A stretch of 5,099 nucleotides of DNA, taken from NCBI GenBank assembly GCA_003158495.1, contig PMJT01000157.1:1-5099 (forward strand). The letters are read 5' to 3'. Both the position numbers and the translations under genes were made by a program. Within the stretch, counting starts at the first letter, position 1, and each line of letters begins with the position of its first letter. This DNA comes from Chloroflexota bacterium. GTDB lineage: Bacteria > Chloroflexota > Limnocylindria > Limnocylindrales > CSP1-4. A model generated the notes under the pieces. That model ran no database searches, was not told the DNA's origin, and saw only the letters and a program-made list of their open reading frames with translations. Of the stretch, positions 1-2,882 are shown piece by piece.

Positions 1-15
1 CTGCCGAAACCGCTG

Positions 16-24
16 TGCTATAGT
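16..24 (+). promoter_or_regulatory. Probable extended -10 promoter element for the infC operon
   Basis: The sequence reads TG (16-17), one base, then TATAGT (19-24). This is a 5/6 match to the sigma-70/sigma-A -10 consensus with the TGn extension. A -35 box at normal spacing would lie at or before the left edge, so it cannot be judged. Transcription would start near position 31, giving an infC leader of about 105 nt. In this GC-rich sequence it is the only such AT-rich box near the operon start. The call rests on motif and position alone. Confidence 0.5.
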
Positions 25-76
25 CCCGCGGGCGACCGCCCGGCGCAGTTGTGCGACGGGGTGGGCCGCTCGTCTA

Positions 77-129
77 CTTTCGGGGATCTTCTGCCCGAAG
101 GCAGTCAACCGGAACACGCTTAGAAGGGG
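77..129 (+). promoter_or_regulatory. Structured infC leader: hairpin with loop complementary to the Shine-Dalgarno
   Basis: Bases 77-84 (CTTTCGGG) pair with 94-101 (CCCGAAGG) in an 8-bp stem with one G-U and a 9-nt loop. Loop bases 88-92 (CTTCT) are the exact complement of 122-126 (AGAAG), which opens the infC ribosome binding site AGAAGGGG. Together they could form an H-type pseudoknot that hides the site. An alternative hairpin, 91-95 with 100-104 (CTGCC/GGCAG), would exclude it. Further upstream are small hairpins 30-33/38-41 and 44-47/52-55. infC-rpmI-rplT operons are known to be autoregulated by L20 binding leader or intercistronic RNA; a similar role here is inference. The fold was made by eye without energies. 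Confidence 0.4.
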
Positions 130-135
130 TCCGCT

Positions 136-819
136 ATTAGCCGAGACCTGCGCATCAATCAGATGATCCGTGTCTTTGAAGTTCGGGTCGTCGACGAAGA
201 CGGTAGCCAGCTTGGTGTCATGCGAACGGCAGACGCCATGCGGCTTGCGCAGGAGCGGGGGCTCGACCTCGTTGAGGTCGCACCGTTGGCCAGCCCCCCT
301 GTGGCAAGACTCCTCGACTTCGGCCAGTACAAGTACGAACTGACCAAGCGTGAGAAGGAAGCCAAGCGAAAACAGCGCTCGATCACCTTCAAGGAAGTGC
401 GCCTGAAGCCGAAGATCGGCATCGGTGACTTCGATACGAAGGTTCGGCGGGCAGTCGAGTTCCTCGAGGACGGCGACCGGGTCAAGATCTCGGTCCAGTT
501 CCGGGGCCGCGAGTTGACCCACCCTCAGATCGGGCGAGACCTTCTGGACAAGTTCGCGGAACAGATCAAGGAACACGGCGTGGTCGAGCGGCCTCCGCTG
601 CTCGAAGGTAAGTCGATGCACATCAGCGTCGCCTCAACCCACAAGCCGAAGGTCCACGAGCCGACCCCGTCGGCGACGGCCAAGGCCCATGCCAGGCCCT
701 CGGATGAGGACGGCGACGAGATCGAGGCTCCGCAACCAATACAAGAGCAGGTTCCGCCGGCTTCTCCGGCGCAGCCGAGACCCGAGCCGGAAAGCGGCCC
801 GGCGTCGACTGGAGTGTGA
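136..819 (+). CDS. infC: Translation initiation factor IF-3, rare ATT start
   Basis: IF3 binds the 30S subunit, keeps it apart from 50S and proofreads start-codon and initiator-tRNA selection. The 227-residue product has the IF3 N domain (about residues 6-78, with RIN..IRVFEVRVVDEDGSQLG and DLVEVAP.ASPPVARLLDFG), a basic linker (about 69-85) and the C domain (about 93-172, with FLEDGDRVKISVQFRGRE). I start it at ATT 136, not ATG 163. The ATT adds the conserved RIN segment and has AGAAGGGG 6 nt upstream, while ATG 163 has no ribosome binding site and would cut the N domain. An in-frame TAG at 121-123 limits extension. AUU starts are well known for infC and allow IF3 to repress its own synthesis. 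After residue 172 comes a Pro/Glu/Ala-rich tail of about 55 residues, absent from the roughly 180-residue classic IF3. The stop lies 4 nt before rpmI. Confidence 0.95.
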   Translation: MSRDLRINQMIRVFEVRVVDEDGSQLGVMRTADAMRLAQERGLDLVEVAPLASPPVARLLDFGQYKYELTKREKEAKRKQRSITFKEVRLKPKIGIGDFDTKVRRAVEFLEDGDRVKISVQFRGRELTHPQIGRDLLDKFAEQIKEHGVVERPPLLEGKSMHISVASTHKPKVHEPTPSATAKAHARPSDEDGDEIEAPQPIQEQVPPASPAQPRPEPESGPASTGV

Positions 820-823
820 GATC

Positions 824-1027
824 GTGCCAAAGATGAAGAGCCACAAGGGGACCGCGAAGCGAATCGGGGTCACCGGCGGTGGCAAGGCCGTGCGTGTCAA
901 GTCGTGGCGCGGCCATCACCTGGAGCTCAAGTCTTCGCGGCGAACGCGCCGCTATGAAGGCAAGTCGATCGTGACCGGTTCGTCGCTCGACCAGGTCCGC
1001 CGGCTCCTTCCGTACCTGGGAGTCTGA
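824..1027 (+). CDS. rpmI: 50S ribosomal protein L35 (bL35)
   Basis: This is a small basic protein of the large ribosomal subunit, 67 residues, which is normal for the family. The start MPKMKSHKGTAKRI and the later KSSRRTRRY are the usual L35 hallmarks (K-S-H-K/R-G-x-A-K-R near the N terminus). I chose the GTG at 824: it gives the family's usual M-P-K-M-K beginning, and GGAG at 811-814, inside the end of infC, lies 9 nt upstream. The ATG at 833 is a weaker alternative that would remove MPK. The gene follows infC by 4 nt and precedes rplT by 6 nt, so translation is probably coupled along the operon. The longer open frame upstream in this register is a shadow of infC. Confidence 0.95.
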   Translation: MPKMKSHKGTAKRIGVTGGGKAVRVKSWRGHHLELKSSRRTRRYEGKSIVTGSSLDQVRRLLPYLGV

Positions 1028-1033
1028 TCCTCG

Positions 1034-1384
1034 ATGGCACGCGTCAAGCGGGGCGTAACTGCCCACCACCGCCATAAGCGACTTCTCAACGACGCCGAAG
1101 GCCGAGAAGGTACTAACTCAAAGCTCATCAGACGAGCCCATGAGTCGGCCCTCCACGCTCTCGCGTATGCCACCCGCGACCGCAAGCAGCGTAAGCGCCA
1201 GATGCGGCAGCTGTGGATCATCCGCATCAACGCGGCGGCTCGTCAGAACGGCATCACCTACGGCAAGTTCATCGCGGCCCTCAAAGAGGCGAAGATCGAG
1301 ATCGATCGCAAGATCCTGGCCGATATCGCGGTTCGCGACGCGGCTGTATTCGCGCAGATCGTCGCCATCGCCAGCAAGGCATAG
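1034..1384 (+). CDS. rplT: 50S ribosomal protein L20 (bL20)
   Basis: L20 is an early 23S rRNA-binding protein needed for 50S assembly and, in several bacteria, the feedback repressor of its own operon. The 116-residue product has the full family length. It shows MARVKRGVTA at the N terminus and the highly conserved core RDRKQRKRQMRQLWIIRINAAARQNGITY (about residues 48-76), then IEIDRKILADIAV. The N-terminal helix reads AEGREGTNSKL where many bacteria have AKGYRGARSKL, a lineage-style variation that does not suggest loss of function. GGGAG at 1018-1022 is 11 nt before the ATG. It ends 460 nt before pheS, and the structured leader of pheST begins within about 50 nt of its stop. Confidence 0.97.
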   Translation: MARVKRGVTAHHRHKRLLNDAEGREGTNSKLIRRAHESALHALAYATRDRKQRKRQMRQLWIIRINAAARQNGITYGKFIAALKEAKIEIDRKILADIAVRDAAVFAQIVAIASKA

Positions 1385-1391
1385 CCAGAAG

Positions 1392-1407
1392 CGGCCGGAA
1401 ACGGCTG
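1392..1407 (+). terminator. GAAA-capped hairpin just after rplT (possible weak terminator or processing signal)
   Basis: Eight nt after the rplT stop, 1392-1397 pairs with 1402-1407 (CGGCCG/CGGCTG, one G-U) around a GAAA tetraloop. An alternative outer stem is GCCAG 1384-1388 with CTGGC 1405-1409. No T-run follows, so it does not look like an efficient intrinsic terminator. It may mark the 3' end of the ribosomal mRNA after processing, or it may only stabilise it. No promoter is visible between here and pheS, which suggests some read-through. Confidence 0.3.
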
Positions 1408-1412
1408 GCGCA

Positions 1413-1440
1413 CTTCTCACACGTGGCTGTGACGGAGAAG
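1413..1440 (+). other. Hairpin between rplT and the T-box leader
   Basis: CTTCTC (1413-1418) pairs with GAGAAG (1435-1440) in a perfect 6-bp stem. Within it CACA 1418-1421 can also stack on TGTG 1428-1431. The 3' arm overlaps the probable 5' arm of T-box Stem I (1434 onward), so this hairpin either lies just outside the T-box or competes with its base. No T-run follows, and its role is unknown. Confidence 0.3.
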
Positions 1441-1530
1441 AGGCGAATAGCCAGGGCTTCGCGGCCTTGGCCGGTCCTTCAGGGAGAGCGGGCCATCGAC
1501 TGAAAGCCCGCCCGGATCCAACCTCGCCGG

Positions 1531-1533
1531 TTC
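1531..1533 (+). promoter_or_regulatory. T-box specifier codon UUC (Phe)
   Basis: TTC lies on the 3' side of Stem I, just above GCTCC, where the specifier triplet is expected relative to the distal hairpin 20 nt upstream. UUC is read by tRNA-Phe (GAA anticodon), in agreement with the downstream pheST genes. The agreement of codon identity with the regulated gene is the strongest support. The exact loop boundaries are not certain. Confidence 0.75.
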
Positions 1534-1684
1534 GCTCCAGAGCCGCTCGCTGAACCCGCGACGCATGTCGCGCCACTAGGCGAGCCGGGTGGTTCCCGAT
1601 AAAGGGCCAGGCCATCGCCAAACTGGTGGCCACAAGCGCCCTTTCCCCAAGTCGCACAGCGGTGACGGAAACGGGAAGGGAATA

Positions 1685-1716
1685 GGGGTGGTACCGCGAG
1701 CCCTCGACTCGTCCCC
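1685..1716 (+). promoter_or_regulatory. T-box antiterminator
   Basis: It contains the T-box signature GGGGTGGTACCGCG at 1685-1698. Helix A1 is GGGG 1685-1688 with CCCC 1713-1716. The 7-nt bulge is 1689-1695 (TGGTACC). Helix A2 is GCGAG 1696-1700 with CTCGT 1708-1712, with one G-U. The bulge bases UGGU (1689-1692) are complementary to a tRNA end ACCA, which needs discriminator base A, as expected for tRNA-Phe. Nearly every conserved position of the family motif is present. Confidence 0.9.
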
Positions 1717-1768
1717 GTCCGAAAGGATGGAAGAGCGTTCCCGAAACGGACGTTCGGAGTCGGGGGTT
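1699..1768 (+). terminator. T-box terminator hairpin, competing with the antiterminator
   Basis: AGCCCTCGACTC (1699-1710) pairs with GAGTCGGGGGTT (1757-1768) over 12 bp with two G-U pairs. Inside, CGTCCG (1716-1721) pairs perfectly with CGGACG (1747-1752), and GGAA 1729-1732 with TTCC 1738-1741. The 5' arm uses bases of antiterminator helix A2 and the last base of A1, so the two folds exclude each other. The tail reads TTCTAGATTCTCT, which is T-rich for this genome but not a strict T-run. A smaller local hairpin CCGTCC/GGATGG with a GAAA loop (1715-1730) is an alternative. Confidence 0.65.
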
Positions 1769-1777
1769 CTAGATTCT

Positions 1778-1824
1778 CTGCGGCACGGCGCCGCAGGAGC
1801 AGCATCCCGGCGGGCAGGGCCCGC
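1778..1824 (+). other. Two GC-rich hairpins between the terminator and the pheS ribosome binding site
   Basis: CTGCGGC (1778-1784) pairs perfectly with GCCGCAG (1790-1796) around a 5-nt loop. GCGGGC (1810-1815) pairs perfectly with GCCCGC (1819-1824) around AGG. Neither is followed by a T-run, and neither overlaps the AAGGA at 1833-1837. They could protect the 5' end of the pheST mRNA or hold the translation start open. Their function is not known. Confidence 0.45.
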
Positions 1825-1844
1825 GGACAAGTAAGGACGGTAGC

Positions 1845-2882
1845 GTGGACTTCGACAGCCTGAGCGCCGATCTGCGAAAGCTGCAGGAACGGGCCCTGAC
1901 GGAGATTTCCGCCGCGTCCGATCCGGCAGCCCTGGAAGCGCTCCAGATCCAGTACCTCGGCAAGAAGGGCGACCTGACTGCCGTCCTGCGCGGAATCGGC
2001 GCCCTGCCGGCCGAGGACCGGCCGCGCGTCGGGGCGATCGCCAACGAAGTCGGCGAGGCCGTCAAGGGCGCCCTCGGGGCCCGGGGCGTGGAACTCAACG
2101 CGCTGGTCCAGGCCCACCGGCTCGCGGCCGAATCTGTCGATGTCACGCTTCCTGGCCGGCCAGTCGGCCGCGGAACGTTGCATCCGATCCCCGAGACGAT
2201 CGGTGCTATCGCGGAGGTCTTCGCCCAGTTCGGCTTCGTGGTGTACGAGGGGCCCGAGGTCGAGGACGACATGACCAACTTCCAGATGCTCAATATCGCC
2301 CCGGATCATCCGGCGCGCGATCTCTGGGACACCCTGTACGTGGATATCCCCGGCCACCTGCTGCGGACCCACACGAGCCCCGGCCAGATCCGCGTCATGC
2401 AGACTACGAAGCCGCCCATCCGGGCATTGCTCCCGGGCCGATGCTTCCGCTACGAGGCGGTGGACGCCAGCCACGGCTTCGAATTCTTCCAGGTCGAAGG
2501 CCTGATGGTGGACGAAGGCACGACGCTGGCGGACCTGAAGGGTCTGCTCGACGAATTCGCCCACGCCCTGTTCGGGCCGCGCAAGACGCGCTTCCGGCCC
2601 GGCTACTACCCGTTCACGGAGCCGTCGGTCGCTTTCGACGTCGAATGCGTCGTCTGCGGCGGGGTCGGCTGCCCGGCCTGTTCGAAGTCCGGCTGGATGA
2701 CGATCCTGGGCGCCGGCATGGTTCACCCTGTCGTGCTCCAATACGGCGGCATCGACCCGGAGCGGTACCAGGGCTTCGCCTTCGGGATGGGCGTTGAGCG
2801 CATCTCCAACCTGCGCCACGCTGTGCCGGACCTCCGCTACTACCTCGAGAACGACCTGCGCTTCTTGGAGCAGTTCCGATGA
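1845..2882 (+). CDS. pheS: Phenylalanyl-tRNA synthetase alpha subunit
   Basis: This is the catalytic subunit of the (alpha-beta)2 class II enzyme that charges tRNA-Phe in the cytoplasm. At 345 residues it has normal bacterial length. Residues 1-90 form the tRNA-contacting coiled coil, and the class II core follows from about 110. Signature parts are TLHPIPETI (111-119), NFQMLNIAPDHPARD (145-159), RTHTSPGQIR (174-183), motif 2 with GRCFRYEAVDASH (198-210) and motif 3 GFAFGMGVERI (310-320). The pocket Ala is kept at 312. A Cys4 knuckle, C268/C271/C276/C279, precedes GWMTILGAGMVHP. Oddities: the usual FHQxEG reads FFQVEG (F215 for His), and the usual aromatic F-P-F reads Y255-P-F257. The GTG start has AAGGA at 1833-1837, 7 nt upstream. 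It is controlled by the T-box before it, and its stop overlaps the pheT start. Confidence 0.97.
   Translation: MDFDSLSADLRKLQERALTEISAASDPAALEALQIQYLGKKGDLTAVLRGIGALPAEDRPRVGAIANEVGEAVKGALGARGVELNALVQAHRLAAESVDVTLPGRPVGRGTLHPIPETIGAIAEVFAQFGFVVYEGPEVEDDMTNFQMLNIAPDHPARDLWDTLYVDIPGHLLRTHTSPGQIRVMQTTKPPIRALLPGRCFRYEAVDASHGFEFFQVEGLMVDEGTTLADLKGLLDEFAHALFGPRKTRFRPGYYPFTEPSVAFDVECVVCGGVGCPACSKSGWMTILGAGMVHPVVLQYGGIDPERYQGFAFGMGVERISNLRHAVPDLRYYLENDLRFLEQFR

Larger units (their letters stand above)
1434..1768 (+). promoter_or_regulatory. T-box leader (tRNA-Phe-sensing riboswitch) of pheST
   Basis: T-box RNAs bind a cognate uncharged tRNA: the specifier pairs with the anticodon and the antiterminator bulge pairs with the free NCCA end. 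Elements seen in order: an AG-rich bulge and distal Stem I hairpin (GCGGGC 1488-1493 with GCCCGC 1506-1511, 12-nt loop); specifier UUC at 1531-1533, 20 nt after the distal stem; Stem II (GCTCGC 1545-1550 with GCGAGC 1580-1585, enclosing CGCGAC 1557-1562 with GTCGCG 1567-1572); a Stem IIA/B pseudoknot (CGGG 1586-1589 with CCCG 1595-1598, loop TGG 1590-1592 with CCA 1607-1609); a Stem III region (GGCCA 1610-1614 with TGGCC 1627-1631, and 1639-1646 with 1673-1680); then the T-box sequence at 1685-1698. The lower Stem I is uncertain: I find no clean AGUA motif (only AATA at 1446-1449), and the basal pairing is ambiguous. It replaces any separate pheST promoter, since none is visible. Confidence 0.88.

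Noticed and set aside
163..819. infC starting at ATG 163
   Set aside because: It has no Shine-Dalgarno and lacks the conserved N-terminal RIN segment. The ATT at 136 fits both.
1462..1473. CGGCC-TT-GGCCG inverted repeat as a separate operator or terminator
   Set aside because: A 2-nt loop is not realistic, and these bases are better used in the 5' arm of T-box Stem I.
1140..1553. 137-residue + strand frame crossing the rplT end and the leader
   Set aside because: It overlaps rplT and runs through T-box stems. Its composition is low-complexity Ser/Arg, with no family resemblance.
1385..1844. A pheM-like leader peptide before pheS
   Set aside because: I found no short ORF with a ribosome binding site and clustered Phe codons. 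The T-box elements account for regulation.
1479..2819. 446-residue open frame on the - strand
   Set aside because: It is antisense to the T-box leader and pheS, which explain this DNA. It has no family motif and no convincing start signal.
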